NCBI GenBank assembly: GCA_903813345.2
Contig: CAIIXF020000004.1
Coordinates: 30,319,985-30,383,984 of the forward strand
DNA length: 64,000 nt
DNA from: Owenia fusiformis
Lineage: Eukaryota; Annelida; Polychaeta; Sabellida; Oweniidae
Direction: 5' to 3'
Shown: positions 21,601-31,786 of the stretch, piece after piece
Numbering within the stretch: position 1 is the first letter of the stretch
Layout: every line of letters begins with the position of its first letter
Position numbers and translations under genes: made by a program
The notes under the pieces: generated by a model
The model's input: the letters and a program-made list of their open reading frames with translations, nothing else
Told to the model about the DNA's origin: nothing
Database searches by the model: none

Positions 21601-22656
21601 TTAAATAACTGTCGAACACCTCGGTATGAGAAAACCACCGTGTGTCAGATCTTGACCACCGTAAGACAGCAGACCCTTTTCTACCAAGTCATCCTGGAAT
21701 CGATTGTTACGTTTATCCGAATGCACATAATAAACAATCATCGAGCCAGAATTGCATAATGCCACAGCACATTTCATCATGTTGGGGAGCTTTTCGGGCT
21801 GGTCGTAGTAAACTGGTACGGTGGACAAGTTTATACCATCAAACTTTCTTAAATTCGGCTTAGATACACTATCAGATATGTGATCAACGATATCTCCTTC
21901 AACCCATTTTATTCTGTCTAAACGATCCTTTATTAGTTCAAAATTGCCCTCTCTGAGATAGGCGGGCAATTGGCATATTGTCAAATCACCAGTCATATAT
22001 GATTCCAACATATGACTTCTATTATTTGGGACATTGTTACACACATGGTTAAACGTGTTAAGAAGCAGTGTGTCAAATTCCTGATCATCCTCGAGTACAT
22101 TCCTCATTATGGAAAAACACTCAAAATTCAACAGGTTCCTGAAAACCGCTCTCCATTGTGACGTTTCTCGAAGACCTTTGTAGACACGACGCTGGGTCTC
22201 CATATCGTCACCTAATTCTAGGAATTGTCGGATCGTTGCCTTATCCTGCTCTGTTGGATAAAACGCGTTAAACGAGTTGATGAATGCATTTTCAAATTCT
22301 CCGCAATACAGAATACCATCTTTAATCAAATTCTTTGAACGGTCCCAGAATTCAATTGAATCGGCGTCAAGAGCAGATCGTATATCTTCATAGATTTGCA
22401 TTCTTTCCTTTGATGGGGTCAGCTCTCTGTTGATGCCTATAAACGTGCAAAATTCTTCTCTAGATAAAAGCTTCATGCCAACTGCTTGTAGTTTGGACAT
22501 GCGCAGTTGAGAGGCACTGATATCTAGTGCAACGACTTCTTCCGGGTCAGCAAGAAGTTTAGAAATGGCATGCGCTCCGCTTGCAGCAACTGTTAGAATT
22601 CTATCACCAGAATTTATATTCATCATCGCGTTGATCTTACGCATGTCGACGTATGT
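21601..22656 (-). CDS. DUF3419/BtaA-like AdoMet:diacylglycerol 3-amino-3-carboxypropyltransferase, copy 1
   Basis: In bacteria and algae BtaA moves the 3-amino-3-carboxypropyl group of AdoMet to diacylglycerol, the first step of betaine lipid synthesis. The frame has the family's AdoMet-fold opening (SGDRILTVAASGAHAIS, then PEEVVALDIS with the acidic ribose-binding residue). It then has the QLRMSKLQAVGMKLLSREEF block, a helical middle, and FDGINLSTVPVYY...GSMIVYY near the end. The ATG at 22644 gives 347 residues. A splice acceptor at 22657-22658 is kept in both copies and the frame is open through it (TYVDM), while family members need more N-terminal sequence (a W-E-D-like motif). I therefore treat 22656 as the start of a last coding exon with upstream exon(s) unfound. 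Acceptor substrate in this animal is unknown. Confidence 0.8.
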   Translation of the reverse strand, partial: TYVDMRKINAMMNINSGDRILTVAASGAHAISKLLADPEEVVALDISASQLRMSKLQAVGMKLLSREEFCTFIGINRELTPSKERMQIYEDIRSALDADSIEFWDRSKNLIKDGILYCGEFENAFINSFNAFYPTEQDKATIRQFLELGDDMETQRRVYKGLRETSQWRAVFRNLLNFECFSIMRNVLEDDQEFDTLLLNTFNHVCNNVPNNRSHMLESYMTGDLTICQLPAYLREGNFELIKDRLDRIKWVEGDIVDHISDSVSKPNLRKFDGINLSTVPVYYDQPEKLPNMMKCAVALCNSGSMIVYYVHSDKRNNRFQDDLVEKGLLSYGGQDLTHGGFLIPRCSTVI

Positions 22657-22910
22657 CTATAATAAAAAAATATGCAAAAATATAAAATCAAATGATCAAT
22701 AATTTGGGTAATACCTCGTGTTTATTTATCACGTGACAGTACTTTTAGTTTTATCTTTCTTGCCGAGTTCTGAAACCGTTTTTGGTCTTTTCCTGTTGGC
22801 ACTTGCGCTTACATATTCTGTAAGAAAAAGAATCGTGTCAAAATATTTGTCTTCTTCGAATAACATCTGCTTTTAATTTTGTTGTCATCACAGGTCTATG
22901 ACTATGGGCT

Positions 22911-23056
22911 ATGGCACATTTTGATAATCCAACCAAACAAATAATGTCGTTTAGCGATTTACCAGGATCATTTGAAGTGGTGTTGGCATGTCTTATTTAC
23001 TCACAATGTTTTCAAATTAAGTACAAACACCTACGTGAGATTTTGCAGGTCATGGT
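22911..23056 (+). other. Conserved open frame upstream of BtaA-like copy 1
   Basis: MAHFDNPTKQIMSFSDLPG... to about ILQ, preceded by a CATCACAG acceptor-like site and followed by a donor-like CAG|GTCATG. The same frame is kept at 33199. It lies divergent to the BtaA-like gene. No domain is recognised. The conservation may reflect only the recent duplication, and the stretch could instead be part of the minus-strand promoter region. Confidence 0.25.
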
Positions 23057-23934
23057 CATCTCTCATTTCTTATATACAGTTGAACGATATTTCCTTGAAA
23101 GTGTAATGGTTATGTTTTCAGACATAGCTGGGCAAGGTGTGTCCAATTCGAACAAATCAGAACACATTATTTCACGTAAGTGCATTAGGATATATAACCA
23201 ATAACACATTTGTTGTCAAAACAGACGCGGTAAATCTAACCTTGTATTCGTAAATGTAACTAACGCCTATCGGCTACCGGATCAACCTACTTTTTATGGC
23301 CAACTTATTTAACGCTAGTGTGTACAATACTCTTCGATACGCCCATATAAACTGAAATTAGTTGTAGTATATCATTGCAGAGTGTATATCTTTACTGACC
23401 AATATTTCACTTATACGCCTCAAAGTATGAATCAGACCTACAATATGCGGTGAAAACTTATTCTTCTGTCAGTAACCAGTCATTGACATTTTACCTAACA
23501 GTGTATTGTGCTGTGCTCACAGCAAATATATTACGGCAGACGCAAATTAAAGTAAGGTCGGCGTGCGGGGACCGCGGAATAATAAATGTTATTACTCAGA
23601 ATTATGATTTCTACGATTACCATGCGGCCTAAAAAAACTGGATACGTTGCACGACAAATGTGACTAAATTGTTACTAATAATACTAGATTAAATCGTTAC
23701 CTTACCCCACTGAAATTTATTTTGTCTGTTTTTGTTTCATCAGAAAGTTCATTATTTTGCCCACCAGAGAAATACCGTAACGTACTCCTAACCAAATGTC
23801 GCACTTTGGGCAATTGCCATACTTTTGTTGGCCACTGCAATATTTTCGCCATCATTCTTCACTTAATGTTAAAGCATTCGACTGACAGAGACGCTAGCTC
23901 GGTACTGATTTTGTAGTGTAGTTTTGTTATGATA

Positions 23935-26428
23935 TACCGGGTGTCACAAAAATAAGCCACATTTTGACAAGTATTATCTCGGCAACTGATAAACCAAATT
24001 CAATTAGAAGTTCTACAAAGCAGCCCAAGATTATCGGTAGCAAGGTATACAAATATGAAGAAGATCAAGTAAAGGTTATGTGAGTACGAAGAAATTCAAA
24101 ATAGCATGTAATAATAGCCCATACCGGAGAAACGAATTTAGAATTTTATAGCGAAATGGGAAGCAATTTGACAAGTAATTTCTCAGAAATGTATAAGCCA
24201 AATTCTTTGAAACTTTACCCGAGGCACTTTAGGGTATCTTCTGCTCGTACGTAAGAGATTGATCTCATATTATGCGTGTATTTTGAATTAAAGAGACTCT
24301 ATTGAGACTTCTATGTGACATATTTTCTTTATTCCTTTTTGTTTTGAATTTTTAACACCATAACATTAACTAACTACTCAATATGCAACTTTTCACCACG
24401 TAGAATTTTAAAATATTAAGTTTGAAAATTCCATTTTTATAATAGAGCTCAATGGGAAAAACGACACAATTTGAATTATTTTCAAACGTAGCGGTGCGAT
24501 TTTCTTGAAATTGACAGATATAATAAATATTGGTAATGCCAAATGTTTGAAGAAGAATGAAGAAAATTCACCGTCCTGGTTACTCGAAATATAGAAAAAT
24601 GTAAAATAATCATAAAAACCTGTAAAAATAGATTGAAGGGGGTGATATTAATTTTTAATGTGCTTCTCACTACTACAGGGAAACCATAGTTTTGGTAATG
24701 GTTTACTAATTTTAAAAGCATATCTTCCAGCACAAGCACGAGTGATACAATAAGTGAGTTATCATTAATTGGAATGGTATTATTGTATTCCTCAGCAATG
24801 ACGACAAATAGGTAAAATCGATCATATCACATACTAGTTCTTACCATCAGATCGATCGATTATAATGCATTTTAAACAATATGGCAATAGATCTTCAAAT
24901 TCAAGAATTGAGCTAAATTGTAAGATAATAAGTAAATTACTAATCCTTTATAACTGTATAATCCCCTTCTCTGAATCATACTGAATTATAATATTTTGAT
25001 ATGCTTATTTTAGCTGCTGTAGTTTTGGTCACTTGATGAGATATTCAGTAACATGCTAAATAATCACTCGTAATAAGCAATATGAATTCTTCAACACAAT
25101 CATTTTCAACAGCTTTTCAACACAATCATGAATTTAGTGATCTGACCCTTAAAATACTTTTCAGGGGGAATAGTTTGTCCACCTGTAGACGTGTAGCATC
25201 TTTTTCTAGCCATATTTTCCTACTAGGCCTGCTGGAATACATATTTCAGTGTGCAAGTTTAGCATTGTTTTCCCATTGATTATTTGAGTTCTCACGTCAA
25301 TATTATGTGGAAATAAAAATGATGAGATGTCAAAAAGAGTAGTTTACTTTATTGTAAGCAGCTTTATTGTAAAGTTAAAATAAGGTTTGGGCAGGAAGGG
25401 AACGGGTGAAATCCTTGGGATACATGAATTGATTAATTATACGAAACATATTCATGTATCTACAATTTAGGGTAACCCTGTGTTTTATTCTACTGGGACT
25501 GGTTATACCGGTGCAAAATATTACAAAAATATTATTTACTTATTATCATAATTCAATGTGAAAATATCAGTCTTATCTTCACATTTGTCTATAATAATTT
25601 GCCTGTAAGGTTGTGCAAGCCGTCTTTTACGGTGATTGTATAAGATGTTGATTTTGCAAAGCTCTTATGGGCTAATTCTACAATATGTACTGTAACATAT
25701 ATGTAAGGGTGCCAGTATGTAGTCCAGTATATAGTAAACAAAGGAGTATTTTGGTCAACTCAATACATCTGATAAACACAACATGAAGTGTTTTCTATGC
25801 AATGATTATATACAGGCACTTATTCGTTGTTACTGCGAATTTCAAAAGCCTCCAAATTGTGTGGAATAGAGCATGCAATGTTTTTCAGTTTCAAGCAGGT
25901 TTTAGTACATTCTGACCAATTATATTTTCAGACTTATTCATTTCATGATTATGTGATACTGACCTACTTATCTGCCTAGCATGTCTTTAAAGACAGTATG
26001 TCAAAATAACCAATATCAATGTAAAAGTCACTTATTAATCCAAGCTAAAATACTATTCCGTATTTATTCTAACAATATCACCTCCAATGAATTTGAGAAT
26101 GAATTGGATTTTGGATATTTGGGATGAATGAAAAGAATGAATCAGACATCACTCGGCTTCCATCGAACGCAGGGAAGACCGAGCGTGCGTAGTTGATAGC
26201 TGGTACAAACATTATAGAAGTCTCATATCAGAACTCCGATATGGGAATTTTTGACATACTATTTTGAATTTGTTCGTTCTCACAGAATATTCATTTGATC
26301 TTTTTTACATTTTAACAACTTGTTTAAAATACTCTAAGGCTACTTTATGCAAATTTTCATTTAATTTAAATCATCAGTTGCCGAGAAAATACTTGTAAAA
26401 AAGTGGCCCATTTTTGGGACACCTGATA
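23935..26428. mobile_element. 2.5-kb TIR element inserted at TA in duplication copy 1
   Basis: The ends TACCGGGTGTCACAAAAA... and ...TTTTTGGGACACCTGATA are inverted and similar for ~55 bases, including TCTCGGCAACTGAT, with weaker similarity further in. TA flanks both sides (23933-23934 and 26429-26430). Duplication copy 2 lacks the insert near 36840, which gives an empty site. TA target and GGTGTCNCAAAAA ends suggest the mariner/Tc1 group. A second partial copy of the end sequence is at ~24155-24200. I recognise no transposase inside; open frames at 24482-24739 and 25082-25279 have no motif. Confidence 0.75.
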
Positions 26429-27002
26429 TATTAATCATTAACGCTACTTTGGGTACAGAAAAGGGCATCGACCTTCATAAGATGTATAAATTATCTCTAT
26501 ACTTACTGCAATTTATCATGAGGAGATAAAAACATGTGTACTGTTAGGATTTTGGCTGCAGTTGACCAGCAAAAATATGCCAACGGTGTATGTAGATCGT
26601 GATATTTGTAGCTTGGGGACAAAATTTAAACGATTTATCTCAATTCAAGATTAATTTAATTGTATTATGATTTTTAGTACATATTATTTACATGTTATAA
26701 ACGTTTGAATGTCACTTTTACACTGTTAAAGTTTTGTAGAAAGTAGAAAGCTTACTTTATATCGTGCTTAACAATTGAAGTTGCTTATAAAATCATAACA
26801 TGTACAATTACTTCAAATGTTCGAACAAATCCTTGTAGTTTCTAGACGACTAAACAACATATAGTCCTTGGTATGAAATCTCAATGACGTCTGATAAAGG
26901 AGCTAGTAGCACACTATAGCGCAGCGATATTTGACCTTACATTAACATACCTACATATGTTCCCTAATAATTTTTATTATAACCGTTTAATAACAGGATC
27001 TT

Positions 27003-27040
27003 AAGAGGTTCTGGACAAATCATTTGATTCTGGACTTGAC
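27003..27040. repeat. Short repeat shared in inverse with 39818-39856
   Basis: GGTTCTGGACAAATCATTTG occurs here and in inverse orientation near 39830, at the far edge of each duplication copy. It may be the end of an element. No second end was found. Confidence 0.45.
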
Positions 27041-27129
27041 ATATTTTTTTTCCAACGAAATCACATCCAAGGGTTGAATTTTTATTGGATATTTAGAGAG
27101 CGAGTCCTGTATTGATTTCAATAAAAAGG

Positions 27130-27560
27130 TTAAAATAGAACGCTATTTGAGAGTTAATCTTATACTTTCATTACATTGATAAATTAAGGCAAATTCTGAA
27201 AAATTTTAAAGTGCATTTTTTATGAAATATTATCCAAGTATTTAGATGAAACGGTCTTATTTAAATACAAATCATAACATGATGATATTTTTTTCATAAA
27301 ATATTTCTTCAAGAAATTCAATTGAAGGCTCAAGATAAAACGAGCTAATTTAGGTGAAAACCCTTACATGATGATGTGTTTTCATGACTTCTTTCATAAA
27401 ATTCCATCAAGGGGTGAAAATAAAATGATCGAATTTAAGTGATTTAAGGATCACGAGGATAGGTTTTATTGGATATTTTCTATGAAATCCCATCCAGTGG
27501 TCAAGGTAAAATTTTTATTTGGTATATTTGGTCACGTGTTCGAGAGATCCATATAAGGCC
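27130..27560 (+). repeat. Decayed tandem repeat
   Basis: Phrases such as TTCATAAAAT...TTCAAGAAATTCAATTGAAGG, ATAAAACGAGCTAATTTA and ATAAAATGATCGAATTTAAG recur at about 100-130 bases with many changes. Confidence 0.4.
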
Positions 27561-27689
27561 CATAGAACCATATAGGAACGTCATTTTGAATGTCACGTGA
27601 TAAATCCATATAAGGCTTTTAGAACCATGTGGGGAAAGATGAGGGGAAACCCCTGACACCTGTTCACGATTTTATCCGAATGTTCATCG

Positions 27690-28140
27690 GATCATTTCGG
27701 TTTTTATGCACTTCATTATTTTACCGAAGTTTGCCGATTCGATTCGTCGTATTTCGGAATATTGGGGACAATTTTATACTCCATTGGGAGTATTTTTAAT
27801 CTACTTCTTATTACGAAGATTCCCGAACCTTGTTCGGATTAATCCGGATTTTCTGACCTACTTCATCTACCGAGATTTAACGAGTTTACATTCGGCTCAT
27901 TTCGGAATCCTGGTGACAATTTTATACTCCATTGGAGTATTTTTGATCTACTTCTCTGGATTTTTGATCTACTTCTTATGACGAAGATTCCCGAATCAGT
28001 TCGGATTAATCCGGATTTTCTGACCTACTTTATCTACCGAGATTTAACGAGTTAACATTCGTCTCATTTCGGAATCCTGGTGACAATTTTATACTCCATT
28101 AGAGTATTTTTGATCTACTTTTTCTGGATTTTTCCCTACT
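27690..28140 (+). repeat. Tandem repeat, ~150-165 base units, about 2.5 copies
   Basis: GACAATTTTATACTCCATT recurs near 27767, 27913 and 28081, and TACGAAGATTCCCGAA-like text near 27810 and 27978. Units also share CCGGATTTTCTGACCTACTT. The hydrophobic 91-codon frame at 27706-27981 is a translation of this repeat, not a supported gene. Confidence 0.75.
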
Positions 28141-28164
28141 TATTATAAGTTGACAGCAAGCAAA

Positions 28165-28262
28165 TCAAAAAGTTCGCCATGAACGGGTTTCGATCGACTA
28201 ACCTAGAGAGTGGAAGCTACACACGCTAGCCATGAGGCTAACGTTCACCTGTATGAGATGAT
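28165..28262 (-). repeat. tRNA-like SINE head
   Basis: On minus, TTAGCCTCATGGCTAGCG fits the tRNA D-arm/A box and GATCGAAACCC, ~35 bases later, fits the B box. The stretch cannot fold as a full tRNA by eye, so it is called a tRNA-derived SINE remnant. Confidence 0.45.
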
Positions 28263-28339
28263 AAAAGTATCATATATTCATACCGAGCGTCAATTTAGAA
28301 TGATCTTCGCTTTTGACTCCACTTAGTCAGTTGTATCCA

Positions 28340-28425
28340 GAATAGGTGAACGCCTATGGTGTTAGTGAATAACCAAATCCCAGGCGAGTGGTTCGTATCC
28401 CACCGTGATATGTTATTTTTGCTTT
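28340..28425 (+). repeat. tRNA-like SINE fragment
   Basis: Contains GAGTGGTTCGTATCCCACC, a T-arm/B-box match with a short stem, preceded by an A-box-like CGCCTATGGTGTTAG. The spacing is like a tRNA, but the acceptor stem is not evident. Confidence 0.4.
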
Positions 28426-28669
28426 ATTAATACGACAGAAAGGAGCAAGGTGTAGGTTTGAAAACAAGACGTAAGTTTATTTCAATACAGTTTTAGAAAC
28501 ATTAACCTCTGATAATTGAAGGATTTCCACTTCTGAAGCGCGACTAGATCTAAGAAGTTCATTAATCAAGACAGTGTAAACCTTTTAGATATATGTTAGA
28601 CAATGTACACGCCCCGTATGGAATCAACTAAATGTTACATTTTGGATTTCATTGAGATCCTGTCATAGT

Positions 28670-28860
28670 CCTAAAATTTATTTTTCTGGAACATCATCTT
28701 TTCAACACTGATACAAATTTCCCTGACATTTCGATGACATGTCTACAGTTTCAAAATTCCCGGACTCTTTGGACCTTTTTTACCTTATTTTAAAATTCTC
28801 TGACATTTCAGGCACTTGGAAAATTAAATCAAAACCCTGACATTTCCAGGTGTGTACGAA
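28670..28860. repeat. CCCTGACATTT-type repeat
   Basis: Phrases TTTCCCTGACATTTC, AATTCTCTGACATTTC and CCCTGACATTTCC recur. This resembles scattered small repeats common in invertebrate DNA. Confidence 0.4.
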
Positions 28861-29577
28861 CGCTGGAATTATTCTTAAAATATCCTTCAAACAAAAGGGG
28901 AAAATGCTATGCACAAATACTCTAATTTAGTTTGTATTGTAATACGTTGTATTACATTGCATTGCATTGTATTGTGTATTTATTTGAGTGTCCGTTGACG
29001 GTAAAGAAGGCATTTAAAAGTTATTTGTGAAACTTAATAAACTTAATAAACAATACTTTAACAGTATTCTGTTATGGCAAAGTATATTTCATTTTTTCTC
29101 TTGTTCTCTACAATCTGCGTTGAGGACACTGAAGCATATGTCTGTATTTTGTTGGTGGGGAACAGCGTATCCTATCGTTCACGGAGCAAATTCAACTCTC
29201 GTTCACGAGTATCTTGTTTTTGGGCTCTTGTCCCAAAGATAACGATTGTATAAGGTTGCATAATCAGGATTATGAGCTTTCATGTTCTCATAGTTACATC
29301 TGTTGTTTTGTATACAATTACGCAAGCTCATCATCGATAGATAGCCGTCTCCCCATGCCAAAAATGTTTTGTAAAATATTTCGTATTTATTTAACAAATT
29401 CTTTAGAAGCTTACACATGTTCTTGGGATATAATTGAAATAGTGCAATGAAAACATTACGTAGTACAGAAAACTTGGAAATTCTCTTAACGCATTGCTGA
29501 TTTGCTGCTGACTTTTGTTAAGTGATCATATTGAATGGTGTATATTCAAGTTTCATCCCTGTAAGTATATTAAGGCC

Positions 29578-29800
29578 ATGCATAGGCGTAGCCAGGAAGT
29601 GCGATGGGTGCGATGATCGCACCTCCACCCCCCATTATCAATAAAATACAACGATGAGAAAGGGGTTTTAAAATGCTTTTTATTTGAAGCTTCTAGCTCA
29701 ATTTTGAAGGAAGTTGCGTCAATTTTTGGAAAAAATGAGCCATGCGATGCTGTAATGAATACTTTTAACATGAAAATATTCTCTTGGTCTAGCATGTATG
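29578..29800 (+). repeat. GCGTAGCCAGG-ended dispersed element
   Basis: Starts CATAGGCGTAGCCAGGAAGTG with GATCGCACC. The rest (AAAATGC...TTTTATTTGAAGCTTCTAGC...GAAGGAAGTTGC) matches the inverse of 59080-59245, so it is a repeat family with two copies here. Confidence 0.7.
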
Positions 29801-30686
29801 CGGCAACATTGAAGTTGTTTTGAAGTGTATGTGGCTCTTTTTTATTTTAAGATGACATTATTGTATTTCAAATTTAACATGTTCTGTTTACATTCTAAGA
29901 CAATTTGATGCGGTTCGATCGATAGCGATGAATTATGTGATGTCACCGTGACCAGCTGGCCAGTTATTGCCTCTAATCATTATCAGTATATGAAGCTTTG
30001 CTGTAGGTATATACTGGGGCTTGGCCCCCCAGGGCTGAAATACTTTATCCCATCCTTGGATGTACTGTATTTAAGGTACAGTTGTTTTCACCAGTGGGCA
30101 GGTTATAAGGGTTAGTTATGGGAGGTTTTAGGAGTGGGATATATCCCGATGGATATATAAAATGTCTGAACGAGGGCTCGGAGGGTCCGAGATAAAGTAT
30201 ACAAATTTCCCGAAGGATATACCTCGTGTTCAAAATCGATCATCACATAACTAATCAATCCTATGACGACTGAGTATTCACTTTTTAGTACGCCTATTTC
30301 CAGGTTTGTCAGTTACGTATTCTTATTCTTATTATTTTCGAGAAATGATATTTTGTCTCAGACCCTCCAGTCCCATCGTGACATATCTATATTTTGGATG
30401 AACGTGAAAATCCAGTCATTTGCAAAAAGATGGACATCATGAATTTCTACAGATGAACTCTCAAACAAACTACTGTATAAACAATTAGCAAATGGGTTAA
30501 ATAGATCATTCTACACTAAGTATGGTCAGGACCTCTATAAATATGTTGGAGCTAATGTGCATATAAGGATGCTATAATTATGTCTAGTAATCTGGTGTCA
30601 ATTAAGACATTTATTGTAACAACAATTCAATAATATCAACTTTCCATATCTATCTGGCCGATACGGACTTTTGAATGTACTTCATA

Positions 30687-30930
30687 CAGGCCCGTAAACA
30701 GGGGGGGGGGGGGGTCGATGGATTCAAGCGAACCCCATCCCGCCACTGGCCAAAAAATCTTTCAAAACCATGTAGCTTTTTACCATTTTAATTTACACGA
30801 TTTACACTTTCTAGGTGATTTTGGCTATTTTTTGACCAAAATTGTCAAAAGTGACCCCCCTGGAATTTTCAAAAAGTGATTCCCCCTTGGAATTTTCAAA
30901 AAGTGGCAAATCCTGGCTACGGGCCTGTCA
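30687..30930. mobile_element. Small element with AGGCCCGTA ends and G-run
   Basis: CAGGCCCGTAAACAGGGGGG at the left and CCTGGCTACGGGCCTG at the right form an imperfect inverted repeat. Inside, TGGAATTTTCAAAAAGTG occurs twice in tandem. The G-run of about 14 bases probably varies in length. Confidence 0.65.
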
Positions 30931-31786
30931 TATGATGATCAAACTTGTCCATTGTCATCCTGTTTAGGGATACATTTTGCACAGGGTGTCAGTTTTCTTT
31001 GTGACCCCCCTCTCGGCCGCCAATATCGGGGAAGTCACCCACACAAGCAGTAGAGTATTAAATTAAAGGCTCTCCGTTTGACATGAATTAGACGTTGCTA
31101 CAAATACGTTCCTTATCTGCCCCAAATATGCAATTTCTTAGCCAGTAGTCCAGATTGTAACCCTGCCATCAAAAGTTGATGGAATCTGAATCTCCAGCGA
31201 TGGATCACATGCTATTCTATTGAAGAAAGGTTTGTGGTTAATGGAGATAAAAACGGACATATGCTAAAATCTGTTAGAGGGGGTCACAACGAAAATTGAC
31301 ACTCTGATACTCGTTATAAAACCATGTCGTCCGTTCTTTTGTTTTATATTTCTAAATATGTTTAATGTTCAGTCATATTTTGTCAAACAAAAAATATATA
31401 ATGCCTGATATCCATCTAGTTGGCTCTCGGTATTCCAACTCAAACTACTGTCTCCAAGTAATCACCAAGGAATTTGTCCAGTTCTTGTTTCGTGCATGAA
31501 TATTTCCATGTTTTGGGTCGATATAAAGCAGCAGCAGTAGAATAAACACAGATAGATTAGCCTGCCATCTTTATTTAATCACTATAATTCTCTGACATCA
31601 GTAACGGACTATAAATTAAAACATGCATTCAAAAGGTTGAATTTATCTTTTGATCACTTCTAGCCTTATTTTCAAGAACAGGTCCATTTAACAGACTATT
31701 GATCCACTTAGACTTTTCCCAAAAAACTCATTCTTCCATTTACTTTTAAAACCAATTGGAAGTTGTAGAATATTTGTCACCTAACG

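Larger units (their letters stand above)
21511..23205. repeat. Segmental duplication, copy 1 (core)
   Basis: Matches 31787-33380 at high identity in coding and flanking DNA. The same relation continues at 23334-23933 with 36064-36840, and at 26431-26990 with 36845-37335 plus 38740-38880. The unit was about 5 kb before later insertions. Confidence 0.88.

Noticed and set aside
27706-27981. Hydrophobic 91-codon membrane-protein-like frame
   Set aside because: It is a translation of a tandem repeat, and units do not keep frame.
28165-28425. Functional tRNA genes
   Set aside because: A and B boxes are approximate and no acceptor stem or complete cloverleaf is visible.
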